The notes beneath the pieces are model-generated. The model was not told where the DNA came from. It worked only from the letters and a program-made list of their open reading frames with translations, and made no database searches. This document shows positions 35,413 through 41,145 of a stretch of DNA of 64,000 nucleotides, piece by piece. Position numbers and translations under genes: made by a program. How positions within the stretch are numbered: the first letter of the stretch is position 1; the number at the start of each line of letters is the position of its first letter. This stretch comes from a virus, in the IMG/VR virus record IMGVR_UViG_3300025137_005870, positions 1-64,000 of that record. The stretch is one strand, 5' to 3'.

Positions 35413-36768
35413 TTATAAAACCTTTGCTGCCAACGTTGCAACCTTAGATCTTTCACCTTTTCTCAGTGTAATGTGGCCTGTAATTTCGTGCGCTTTCATC
35501 TTTTCGACGGCGTGAGTCAAGCCAGAAGACATCTCATTAATGTAGATGTTATCTATCTGCTCTACGTCGCCCGTGAGGACGATCTTTGTCCCTTCCCCTA
35601 CTCGGGTTAGGATAGTCTTGATCTCGTGCGCTGTGAGGTTCTGAGCCTCATCTATGACGATGAATGCGTTGGCAATAGAACGACCACGGATATATGTGAG
35701 TGCTTCAATCTCAATCAGACCTCGTTGCATATAATCTTCAAGTGTCGTTTGATCATCACCTGTCAAAAACTTCAAGTTATCCTGAACTGGTGCTAGCCAA
35801 GGGGCCATTTTTTCTTCAAGAGAACCGGGCAAGAAGCCAATGTCTTTACCCATAGGCATAACTGGGCGGGATACAACCAGCTTTTTGTATGGAGTGCGAC
35901 AGTATGAATCGTCTTTTAACTTATCTTTGATGTTAAGATTTGAAACAACCTGCTCCAACCCAGCGGCGATCGCCATAAGGGTTTTACCCGAGCCGGCTTT
36001 GCCTACGAGGGATACCACCTCGATGCTGGGATCCATTAAAAGGTCCAGTGCAAAGGTTTGTTCCTTGTTTCGCGCTTTGACACCCCAAAGACCGTCTTTA
36101 AAGTTTAAAACTTCCTCTAATGGGCTCATATAATCAGAAAAACGGCATAAAGCAGTCTTTTTTTCGTTTGAACTGGACACCAGCATAACAAACTCATTGG
36201 GGCAGATACCCCTATGTTCCTCTGGATCTAGGTAAACCGGGTCATTTTGATAGAAGAAATCAACCTCTTGGTCGTCTACTAAGCAAGACCGGAAGCCAGT
36301 AAAGAGGTCAGATTCTTTCTTAATGACCTCATTTTCCCTATAATCCTCACTTAAAAGACCTATTGCATCGCAAATGACACGCATATTGATGTCTCGACTG
36401 ACAACAATAGTTTTTCTGGCGCCGTTGTTCTGGTCTTCCCCAATAGCAGTTGAAATAATCTCGTGATCAGGCACAGATTTATCTAAATCGTTAGGTAAAG
36501 CGGTCAAATTATGGCTGACCACTCTAAGAATACCTTTTCCTTTGCCTAGTCGGACACCTTTTTGCAAGGATCCTTTTGCTCTCAATTCATCAAAGGACCG
36601 AATTATTTTTCTTGCATTAATACCAACACTGTCTTGTCGTTTTTTGTGTTTATCAATCTCTTCAAGAACTTTCAATGGTATTACAATGTCATTGTTAGCA
36701 AAATTATTTATACAGTCCGCATCCGTCAAACAAGCACTTGTATCAAGCACATAAGTTTTTTTTGCCAT
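35413..36768 (-). CDS. phoH: PIN-PhoH fusion ATPase (PhoH2-like)
   Basis: A 451-residue two-domain protein. The N-terminal PIN domain (about 1-150) starts KKTYVLDTSACLTDADCI with catalytic Asp residues, then DHEIISTAIG and TIVVSRDINMRV. The C-terminal PhoH ATPase has Walker A in SLVGKAGSGKTLMAIAAG, then VVSRPVMPMGKDIGFLPGSL, and Walker B in FIVIDEAQNLTAHEIKTIL. PIN-PhoH proteins are helicase-nucleases acting on RNA. Many marine phages carry phoH, often linked to phosphate stress, although its regulation and role vary. Confidence 0.92.
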   Translation of the reverse strand: MAKKTYVLDTSACLTDADCINNFANNDIVIPLKVLEEIDKHKKRQDSVGINARKIIRSFDELRAKGSLQKGVRLGKGKGILRVVSHNLTALPNDLDKSVPDHEIISTAIGEDQNNGARKTIVVSRDINMRVICDAIGLLSEDYRENEVIKKESDLFTGFRSCLVDDQEVDFFYQNDPVYLDPEEHRGICPNEFVMLVSSSNEKKTALCRFSDYMSPLEEVLNFKDGLWGVKARNKEQTFALDLLMDPSIEVVSLVGKAGSGKTLMAIAAGLEQVVSNLNIKDKLKDDSYCRTPYKKLVVSRPVMPMGKDIGFLPGSLEEKMAPWLAPVQDNLKFLTGDDQTTLEDYMQRGLIEIEALTYIRGRSIANAFIVIDEAQNLTAHEIKTILTRVGEGTKIVLTGDVEQIDNIYINEMSSGLTHAVEKMKAHEITGHITLRKGERSKVATLAAKVL

Positions 36769-36807
36769 ATTGCTTTGCCTCTTTTAGAACCCTTATGGGG
36801 TCATTAG

Positions 36808-36815
36808 TAAGTAGT
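36808..36815 (-). promoter_or_regulatory. Candidate late-type promoter box (PIN-PhoH)
   Basis: Coding-strand ACTACTTA, 39 bases upstream of the PIN-PhoH start and just after the terminator, so the gene may have its own promoter. Confidence 0.35.
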
Positions 36816-36824
36816 CTGAAACAA

Positions 36825-36854
36825 AAGAACCCGCCTCAATCGAGACGGGTTCTT
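36825..36854 (-). terminator. Rho-independent terminator
   Basis: A perfect 9-bp stem (AAGAACCCG against CGGGTTCTT) with a 12-base loop, followed on the minus strand by a T-rich run (TTTTGTTTC). It closes the unit made of the 37562 and 37396 genes and insulates PIN-PhoH from it. Confidence 0.8.
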
Positions 36855-36937
36855 GGGATAAATTGAGACACCTATGAGTTACTAACCTTTCTCTCAGTTT
36901 TCACTACCCCGTGCCTCCCTGCGGGTTGGGGGGGACC

Positions 36938-37396
36938 TTAGTAGGCTACTTGGTTACGCCATTTTTCTAAATCTTTAGCTCTTTTTTTTTGTGTTGCGCT
37001 TATGACCATAGAGGAACTGCTTTGGATTTTACCGCCGCCAATGCCCCAGATCATTTCAATACCATTCTCCCTACAAAATCTAGCCTCTGGTGTGTTGACA
37101 TTCTCTCTGTCGCCACCGTTAGCAAAAATGTCAGGCCTCAACTCATCCAAGGAGGCCACAACTGTTCTATCTTCATCTTTTGCCATTACGACGTGATCCA
37201 CAAAGTCGTAGGCACCAATAAGTTCGGCTCGCTCTTCCCAAGGCATAAAAACATAACCTTTCTTGCGAAGTAGCCAATCATCTGAATTCACAATAACAAG
37301 CAGCTTTCCGTGTTGTGCTGCGTCCTGCATCATACGGAGGTGTCCAACGTGGACAGGATCAAATCCTCCCGATACAGCGATTACTTTCTCACCCAT
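36938..37396 (-). CDS. Cytidylyltransferase-like nucleotidyltransferase (RfaE C-domain/TagD-like)
   Basis: A 152-residue protein from the ATG at 37396, which overlaps the upstream stop and has GAGAGGA before it; longer in-frame starts would extend into the neighbour. VSGGFDPVHVGHLRMMQDA is the HxGH nucleotide-binding motif, and MPWEERAELIGAYDFVDHVV, then IFANGGDRENVNTPE, is the nucleotidyltransferase core. GKIQSSSSMVI near the end is the usual KxxSS-like Ser motif. It would transfer a nucleotide to a sugar- or polyol-phosphate. Confidence 0.82.
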   Translation of the reverse strand: MGEKVIAVSGGFDPVHVGHLRMMQDAAQHGKLLVIVNSDDWLLRKKGYVFMPWEERAELIGAYDFVDHVVMAKDEDRTVVASLDELRPDIFANGGDRENVNTPEARFCRENGIEMIWGIGGGKIQSSSSMVISATQKKRAKDLEKWRNQVAY

Positions 37397-37562
37397 AAAT
37401 CCTCTCTTGTAGACACTCTTGAATCTGTAACACTCTTCCCGCATCTGGTGAACCCAGTGCAGTCTCAAATATATAGTAACTAGTAATGGTCGCTACAATA
37501 GCGCCGAAAACTACTCCCGTTGCAAATCCTATGTATCCTGCTCCTAACTTTTTAACATTCAT
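37389..37562 (-). CDS. Small single-pass membrane protein
   Basis: About 57 residues from the ATG at 37562, chosen because GAGGGGG lies ten bases upstream; the longer reading frame has no such site. It has one glycine-rich membrane helix (GYIGFATGVVFGAIVATITS) and a short soluble tail. It directly follows a strong sigma70 promoter. Function unknown. Confidence 0.65.
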   Translation of the reverse strand: MNVKKLGAGYIGFATGVVFGAIVATITSYYIFETALGSPDAGRVLQIQECLQERIYG

Positions 37563-37589
37563 AGCCGAAGTTCCCCCTCGACTATAACT

Positions 37590-37618
37590 AGTATAACAAA
37601 CCACCGTGTGCTTGTCAA
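37590..37618 (-). promoter_or_regulatory. Strong sigma70 promoter
   Basis: Minus-strand TTGACA (37618-37613), a 17-bp spacer and TATACT (37595-37590), preceded by an A/T-rich run resembling an UP element. It drives the small membrane protein and the nucleotidyltransferase, ending at the terminator at 36.83 kb. Confidence 0.82.
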
Positions 37619-37636
37619 ATAATTTTTATCAAAATG

Positions 37637-37951
37637 TTAGATTTTTTCTGCTTTGCAACCTTTTGGTAGGTAAGACTTAGGTTTTTTCTTGTATTCTTTA
37701 AGTGGTGGCTGCACCCATTTGGAGTACGGACAAAATATTTTATGATCGCTTTTATCTTGTAAGAACATCTCTAAACCAACAATGTCGTTTTTGAGGTCTT
37801 TAGAGGCCTTCTCACAATCCGTAGGCTTTTGAGGGGCCGGTTCCTCTTCCGTGTCAACAGAATGGCTCACAAACACATCAGAAGGCCCGTAAGAGGCAAC
37901 ACTAGTTGGGGCGAGCAAAAGAAAAAATAAGATCGGTCCTCGAACCATCAT
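37637..37951 (-). CDS. Exported protein with signal peptide, 104 aa
   Basis: The N-terminus MMVRGPILFFLLLAPTSVAS is a signal peptide ending in an Ala-Ser site, with no lipobox cysteine. The mature part (about 80 residues) is Pro- and Lys-rich with three cysteines that could form a disulfide (TDCEKASKD, IFCPYSKW, KGCKAEK). It overlaps the stop of the membrane coiled-coil gene by four bases. A spanin partner was considered, but the missing lipobox speaks against a classical outer spanin. Confidence 0.6.
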   Translation of the reverse strand: MMVRGPILFFLLLAPTSVASYGPSDVFVSHSVDTEEEPAPQKPTDCEKASKDLKNDIVGLEMFLQDKSDHKIFCPYSKWVQPPLKEYKKKPKSYLPKGCKAEKI

Positions 37952-38220
37952 ATCTTAGACACCAGTGTTTCGATACGACCAAGAGTTTGTTTCATATACT
38001 CAATATCTTTTTCAATTGAAATAATTGCCTTAGAGTTTGTGTCAGCCTCTGACAATTTCTTTTCTATTACAACCACCATGTTCTCAGCATCGCCAAGATC
38101 ATTTTGTAGTTGAGCAAGCGCAACATTTGTATTCCAAACCCAGCCAGCAAGTGGCATTATAATCACACCTAAGACAACTGTGAACACCTTCCACATCTTT
38201 TCGCCTAAGTTTACGGCCAT
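37948..38220 (-). CDS. Membrane-anchored coiled-coil protein, 90 aa
   Basis: One membrane helix at about 10-29 (VFTVVLGVIIMPLAGWVW) followed by a helical coiled-coil domain (LQNDLGDAENMVVVIEKKLS, then ISIEKDIEYMKQTLGRIETL). Two similar proteins are encoded at 54.1 and 55.1 kb. The layout resembles inner spanins or small phage membrane proteins; lysis or virion assembly are possible roles. A late-type box lies 25 bases upstream, and GGAGG precedes the start. Confidence 0.65.
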   Translation of the reverse strand: MAVNLGEKMWKVFTVVLGVIIMPLAGWVWNTNVALAQLQNDLGDAENMVVVIEKKLSEADTNSKAIISIEKDIEYMKQTLGRIETLVSKI

Positions 38221-38245
38221 AATAAAGCCCTCCGTCTTCCATTAA

Positions 38246-38253
38246 TAAGTAGT
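38246..38253 (-). promoter_or_regulatory. Candidate late promoter box
   Basis: Coding-strand ACTACTTA, 25 bases upstream of the membrane coiled-coil gene (start 38220); its first base overlaps the stop codon of the preceding gene. Confidence 0.35.
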
Positions 38254-38480
38254 TAGCAAAGTTCTAAATTGTCTACTGTTTCCATACATCTGTATCGTTT
38301 TCCTTTTATTAAAAACTGCACTGCAATGTATCCCTCAATGACCAGAGGGCCACCGGGGAACTGTGTGAACTTTGGGTCTCCTATGGTGTACCAGCCATTT
38401 GATAAGACTGTTCCGCACCTTTTGGAGCCCTTGCATTTGACTCGCTGCCCTCGTTTAAAAGGACATTTCTTTTTTTTCAT
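38253..38480 (-). CDS. Small Cys/Lys-rich SH3-like protein, 75 aa
   Basis: A basic 75-residue protein with five Cys (CPFKRGQRVKCKGSKRCGTV and RYRCMETVDNLELC). The RGQRVKC...GTVLSNGWYTIG segment looks like a KOW/SH3-type small beta barrel, comparable to the GDxV-start proteins of the 57-58 kb cluster. It could bind zinc. It lies three bases after the 290-residue gene. Function unknown. Confidence 0.6.
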   Translation of the reverse strand: MKKKKCPFKRGQRVKCKGSKRCGTVLSNGWYTIGDPKFTQFPGGPLVIEGYIAVQFLIKGKRYRCMETVDNLELC

Positions 38481-38483
38481 TTA

Positions 38484-39356
38484 TTAGCTTGAAAATCCTG
38501 AGTTTGTCCCTGCAAATACATTGTCAGTCATAAAGCCAGATGTTGTAGTTCTTGATAAACCGCCGCCAGTATTAATTCTGTTGTTGTCAAGAGCATACTC
38601 AATGTGGAGTATTGGAGCGTTTGCGGTATCGTTTTTTATTTTGACGGACGAGATGCTGGAGGATCGCGGTCGTGTCATAAAGTTGCTCTTTTCCAAAGAT
38701 AATGGGTGGAGGCCAACCATACCATAAACTCCTTTATTACGCATTGTTATTTCTAACTGCTGTAACATTGGGGCGGATAACTTAAACTCGTATCTTCCGT
38801 CAGCAGGGCTTAGGCCGGAGGTCATTCGCTGGGGGTTAGTAAGAAATTGGGTTGCAATTTTGCCAGAGGGATCTGAGTCCCTAGGATCTTGTTTCTGATT
38901 ATGACCTAAAATATTTCTTATGTGCAGAGCGTTTGACGCTGGTTTGAAATCACCGTTTCTATCTATCTCAAACTCCACATTCGGAATACACCCAAAATAA
39001 TAGAGGGCAAGCTGAGGAGTATTGAAGCCATAAAAGTCAGCCGAGAATGTGGCACTAAGAACTCTTTTTACATTATTGACTGGTTTCTCTGCACGTCCAG
39101 ATATGTCGGCGCGACCCGTATTATTCAACCGAAAATCAAAACCTATAAAAGGCAAAGATAAGGAAGCTTCTCGGTCTAGGGTGAGACTGAAAGCAGTAAA
39201 ACTAGTTCCTGTACCAATGCCAGTGGGATTAACATCACCGGCACCATCCCATATAGCTCCGGCGTCCGCTTGTCTGCCCTCGCCGTATGCTGCACGGCGC
39301 ATTACCTCTACTGAATAGGTTAGCCCGTCTGATTTAATGTTTTGTATTCTTGCCAT
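38484..39356 (-). CDS. Probable virion protein, 290 aa
   Basis: A 290-residue, beta-rich, Ser/Thr-rich protein with LTYSVEVMRRAAYGEGRQAD near the start and repeated short strands. It has no signal peptide or membrane helix. I do not recognise the family. Its expression set-up is unusual: an ACTATTTA box lies 20 bases upstream, within the loop of an inverted repeat whose right arm is the ribosome-binding site, as for late T4 genes under read-through control. This supports a late, probably virion-associated product. It lies next to the tmRNA gene. Confidence 0.6.
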   Translation of the reverse strand: MARIQNIKSDGLTYSVEVMRRAAYGEGRQADAGAIWDGAGDVNPTGIGTGTSFTAFSLTLDREASLSLPFIGFDFRLNNTGRADISGRAEKPVNNVKRVLSATFSADFYGFNTPQLALYYFGCIPNVEFEIDRNGDFKPASNALHIRNILGHNQKQDPRDSDPSGKIATQFLTNPQRMTSGLSPADGRYEFKLSAPMLQQLEITMRNKGVYGMVGLHPLSLEKSNFMTRPRSSSISSVKIKNDTANAPILHIEYALDNNRINTGGGLSRTTTSGFMTDNVFAGTNSGFSS

Positions 39357-39363
39357 AAGAAAA

Positions 39364-39405
39364 CCCTCCTACGCTGTAAATAGTACCAAATACAACATAG
39401 GAGGG
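39364..39405 (-). promoter_or_regulatory. Inverted repeat hiding the ribosome-binding site of the 38484-39356 gene
   Basis: Minus-strand CCCTCCTA (39405-39398) and TAGGAGGG (39371-39364) are perfect complements around a 26-base loop. The right arm contains the ribosome-binding site (AGGAGGG, seven bases before the ATG). The late-type box ACTATTTA lies in the loop. Read-through RNA would pair the arms, while RNA started at the box would lack the left arm. Confidence 0.55.
39377..39384 (-). promoter_or_regulatory. Candidate late promoter box (in hairpin loop)
   Basis: Coding-strand ACTATTTA, 20 bases before the ATG of the 290-residue virion-type gene and inside the loop of the inverted repeat. 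Confidence 0.5.
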
Positions 39406-39413
39406 CAAAAAAA

Positions 39414-39726
39414 TGGAGACGGTGGGAATTGAACCCACGTCCGAAATAATTTCCAATTCAAGTCATCCACAGGCTTGGGAGATTTTTCAAAATCAACAAA
39501 ACTTTTCTGATCTTACTGTGACCAGAGACAGGTTCTTGTTTGATTTTTACAACTGATCTGTTGTTTTGATTAGATTGGATAGAAGGCTCTAATCAGCCTC
39601 CCGATTAAGCAGCTTGTGCTAAAACGAAATTGTTGTTATTGGCAACTAATTGTTTTTGATTTTTTAAGTCATCACGACTGCCTGCACTATCCTCTTTTAT
39701 CACTCCGTCGAATCCTGAACGTCCCC
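39414..39726 (-). ncRNA. ssrA: tmRNA (ssrA), phage-encoded
   Basis: A complete one-piece tmRNA of 313 bases. The 5' end starts GGGGACG at 39726 and continues TTCAGGATTCGACGGAGTG, the tmRNA signature. The 3' end has CGGACGTGGGTTCAATTCCC and ends ACCGTCTCCA at 39414; the last bases pair with the 5' end as a 7-bp acceptor stem with one G-U. The terminal CCA is not encoded, and a run of seven T follows. The internal reading frame encodes the tag. tmRNA with SmpB rescues stalled ribosomes and tags the protein for proteolysis. Phage copies are uncommon. Confidence 0.93.
39605..39643 (-). other. tmRNA tag-peptide reading frame
   Basis: Starting at the resume codon GCC (39643-39641), preceded by TTAGTT as in the family, the frame reads ANNNNFVLAQAA and stops with TAA at 39605. 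The end LAQAA keeps the small hydrophobic C-terminus recognised by ClpXP-type proteases; the Asn-run is unusual compared with the common ANDENYALAA. Confidence 0.85.
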
Positions 39727-39733
39727 GTAATTC

Positions 39734-39871
39734 TTACAGCACTTGAAATGTTTGTTCAACGTATGTTGTTAGCGATGAAGCACCAATATAAAATACACTG
39801 ATTAGTATTGTAAAAAACACACCGTATTCTATAGTCGTAGCTCCGCTCTCGTCCTTTGCGAACGTAAACAT
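39734..39871 (-). CDS. Flp/Fap-type pilin-like protein, 45 aa
   Basis: A 45-codon frame with an ideal ribosome-binding site (AGGAG seven bases before the ATG). The product begins MFTFAKDESGATTIEYGVFF and continues with a hydrophobic helix (TILISVFYIGASS) and a short polar tail. This is the layout of Tad-system Flp pilins: charged leader, DESG, cleavage after Gly, then a mature start with Glu at position +5 and Tyr at +6, and one hydrophobic helix. It lies eight bases upstream of the tmRNA. No other Tad or pilus gene is in the window. Host-derived pilus mimicry or interference is inference. Confidence 0.7.
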   Translation of the reverse strand: MFTFAKDESGATTIEYGVFFTILISVFYIGASSLTTYVEQTFQVL

Positions 39872-39889
39872 AATGACTCTCCTTTTTTT

Positions 39890-39907
39890 ACACCCCCCAT
39901 TGGGTGT
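39890..39907 (-). promoter_or_regulatory. 5' leader hairpin of the pilin-like gene
   Basis: A perfect 6-bp stem, ACACCC with GGGTGT, with a 6-base loop, in the transcript between the late-type box and the ribosome-binding site of the pilin-like gene. An A-run, not a T-run, follows, so it is not a terminator for the minus strand; an RNA-stability or translation role is possible. Confidence 0.4.
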
Positions 39908-39911
39908 CACT

Positions 39912-39919
39912 TAAATAGT
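39912..39919 (-). promoter_or_regulatory. Candidate late promoter box (pilin-like gene and tmRNA)
   Basis: Coding-strand ACTATTTA, 40 bases upstream of the pilin-like start, at the stop-codon side of the preceding gene. No other promoter is evident before the tmRNA. Confidence 0.45.
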
Positions 39920-39923
39920 TCTA

Positions 39924-40277
39924 TCAATCCTCAAAGTATGAAACTGGTTTATATTTGTTTTTTAGTTTCTGAAATCTATCTTGCCTTAACCCTAGAAACC
40001 TCATAGCCTCTACTTGTGTCCTCGTAGCAGAATAAGCATACTTTAATATAGCATCTCTTACTATCTCTGTCAAGTTATTCCATAAAGGAAATCCATAAAG
40101 CCTGCCGTTAACAGGTTTTGTAGATAATTCTAATTTCAGACCAATGACTTCTTCAAGGGAAAGATTGCCTAACATCGTCTCAAACTCATCATTTGATCTT
40201 TTTTCTTGACGTAGCTTCTTAGATAGGCTATAATATGTATTACGGCCTTTCCTTAGTTTCTTTCTTTTCCAAGACAT
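39924..40277 (-). CDS. Small helix-turn-helix (Fis-like) protein
   Basis: A 117-residue basic protein. The C-terminal AILKYAYSATRTQVEAMRFL, then GLRQDRFQKLKNKYK, looks like a Fis/NtrC-type helix-turn-helix (TQVEAMRFLGLRQDRF). The N-terminal third is very basic (SWKRKKLRKGRNTYY). Probably a DNA-binding regulator or nucleoid-like factor. The start lies behind a 50-base A/T-only stretch, with no clear ribosome-binding site. Confidence 0.6.
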   Translation of the reverse strand: MSWKRKKLRKGRNTYYSLSKKLRQEKRSNDEFETMLGNLSLEEVIGLKLELSTKPVNGRLYGFPLWNNLTEIVRDAILKYAYSATRTQVEAMRFLGLRQDRFQKLKNKYKPVSYFED

Positions 40278-40326
40278 TATATATTAACTATATTATTATA
40301 TTATATTATTATATATATTAAATTTA
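40278..40326. other. A/T-only spacer
   Basis: A stretch made almost only of TATTA and ATTATA units between the HTH gene and the acidic protein. It could be easily melted DNA, a promoter or a binding site for nucleoid proteins; nothing specific can be assigned. Confidence 0.3.
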
Positions 40327-41145
40327 TTATAAATCAGTTATTTCTAAAGTTAAACCTTCTTCATTATCTAACTCTGGACCTATCTCTTGATCACCACCTG
40401 CTTTCTCTTTCTCATATTCAGGTGTTGTAGGTTCTGGTAGATTAGTTGTAAGAAACTCTTCGAAGTTATCTTTCCAAAGAAGAATGTTAGTTTTTAAATA
40501 ATCATGATAAAGTTCTCTATCCTCATCATTAGCCAGTTCACCAAAATCATTAACGATGGTTCCTTGGATTTGTTTAAACGTTCCAAGGGAAGCATTTCTT
40601 CCAGTAGCATCATTTTCAGAATCTTTTAAACCACGAGTCAACAATTCTTCGTCATCATCAATCTCAATAGCTTCCTCCTCTTCTTCCTCTTCAGGAGTAG
40701 GTAGAATGTCTACACCAAGATCTAAAGGCTCTTCTCTTTCATCGCCAACGTCAATCTCAATGTCTTCTTCTAACTCCATATCAGGAGCAGCTTCAGGAGC
40801 ATCGATGTTAGTTTCAATGGGAGCTAAGAGGTTGTCAATACCGTTTACAAGGTGTGCAATGTAAGATTTTCTTTGCTCAGGATCAGTTGTTAGAGAAAGA
40901 TAAGCATCACGGATTTGAGGAATAATCTTTTTCAAAGTCTGACGTAGTTTGTTGATACCAGTCTTTTCGTGTGGAATCTGATCATTCACGGCAGTCTTTT
41001 CTTGTAGGAGCCGACTAACAACATCACGAAGAACTTGCTCTTCGTTTAGTTCTTTTTCCTCACGCTTGGTGTGGATCTTTGTGATAATCTTGCGGATGTT
41101 CTCGCGAAGAAGATCTTCCTCTATTAAATCGTTTCTGTTTTTCAT
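40327..41145 (-). CDS. Acidic helical protein (core/scaffold-like)
   Basis: A 272-residue protein. The N-terminal 60 residues are helical and charged (EEDLLRENIRKIITKIHTKR, then DVVSRLLQEK). The centre is extremely acidic, with runs of Glu/Asp near 130-170. The C-terminal part contains DREDLYHDYLKTN-like and WKDNFEEFL helices. Acidic, Lys/Glu-rich helical proteins next to head or internal proteins are often scaffold or core proteins of T4-like phages; this is inference. An ACTATTTA box lies 20 bases upstream. The stop of the ligase-like gene overlaps its start by four bases. Confidence 0.6.
   Translation of the reverse strand: MKNRNDLIEEDLLRENIRKIITKIHTKREEKELNEEQVLRDVVSRLLQEKTAVNDQIPHEKTGINKLRQTLKKIIPQIRDAYLSLTTDPEQRKSYIAHLVNGIDNLLAPIETNIDAPEAAPDMELEEDIEIDVGDEREEPLDLGVDILPTPEEEEEEEAIEIDDDEELLTRGLKDSENDATGRNASLGTFKQIQGTIVNDFGELANDEDRELYHDYLKTNILLWKDNFEEFLTTNLPEPTTPEYEKEKAGGDQEIGPELDNEEGLTLEITDL

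Noticed and set aside
36855-36937. Structured RNA gene in the G/C-rich stretch after the nucleotidyltransferase gene
   Set aside because: Only short, imperfect pairings can be drawn and no known RNA signature appears; it is better explained as the 3' untranslated region before the terminator.
37637-38220. Spanin pair (inner and outer)
   Set aside because: The membrane coiled-coil protein would fit an inner spanin, but the exported partner has no lipobox cysteine, so a classical Rz/Rz1 pair is not supported.
39364-39405. Simple terminator of the tmRNA
   Set aside because: The 26-base loop is large for an intrinsic terminator and the right arm is a ribosome-binding site with ideal spacing; a terminator role is kept only as an alternative.
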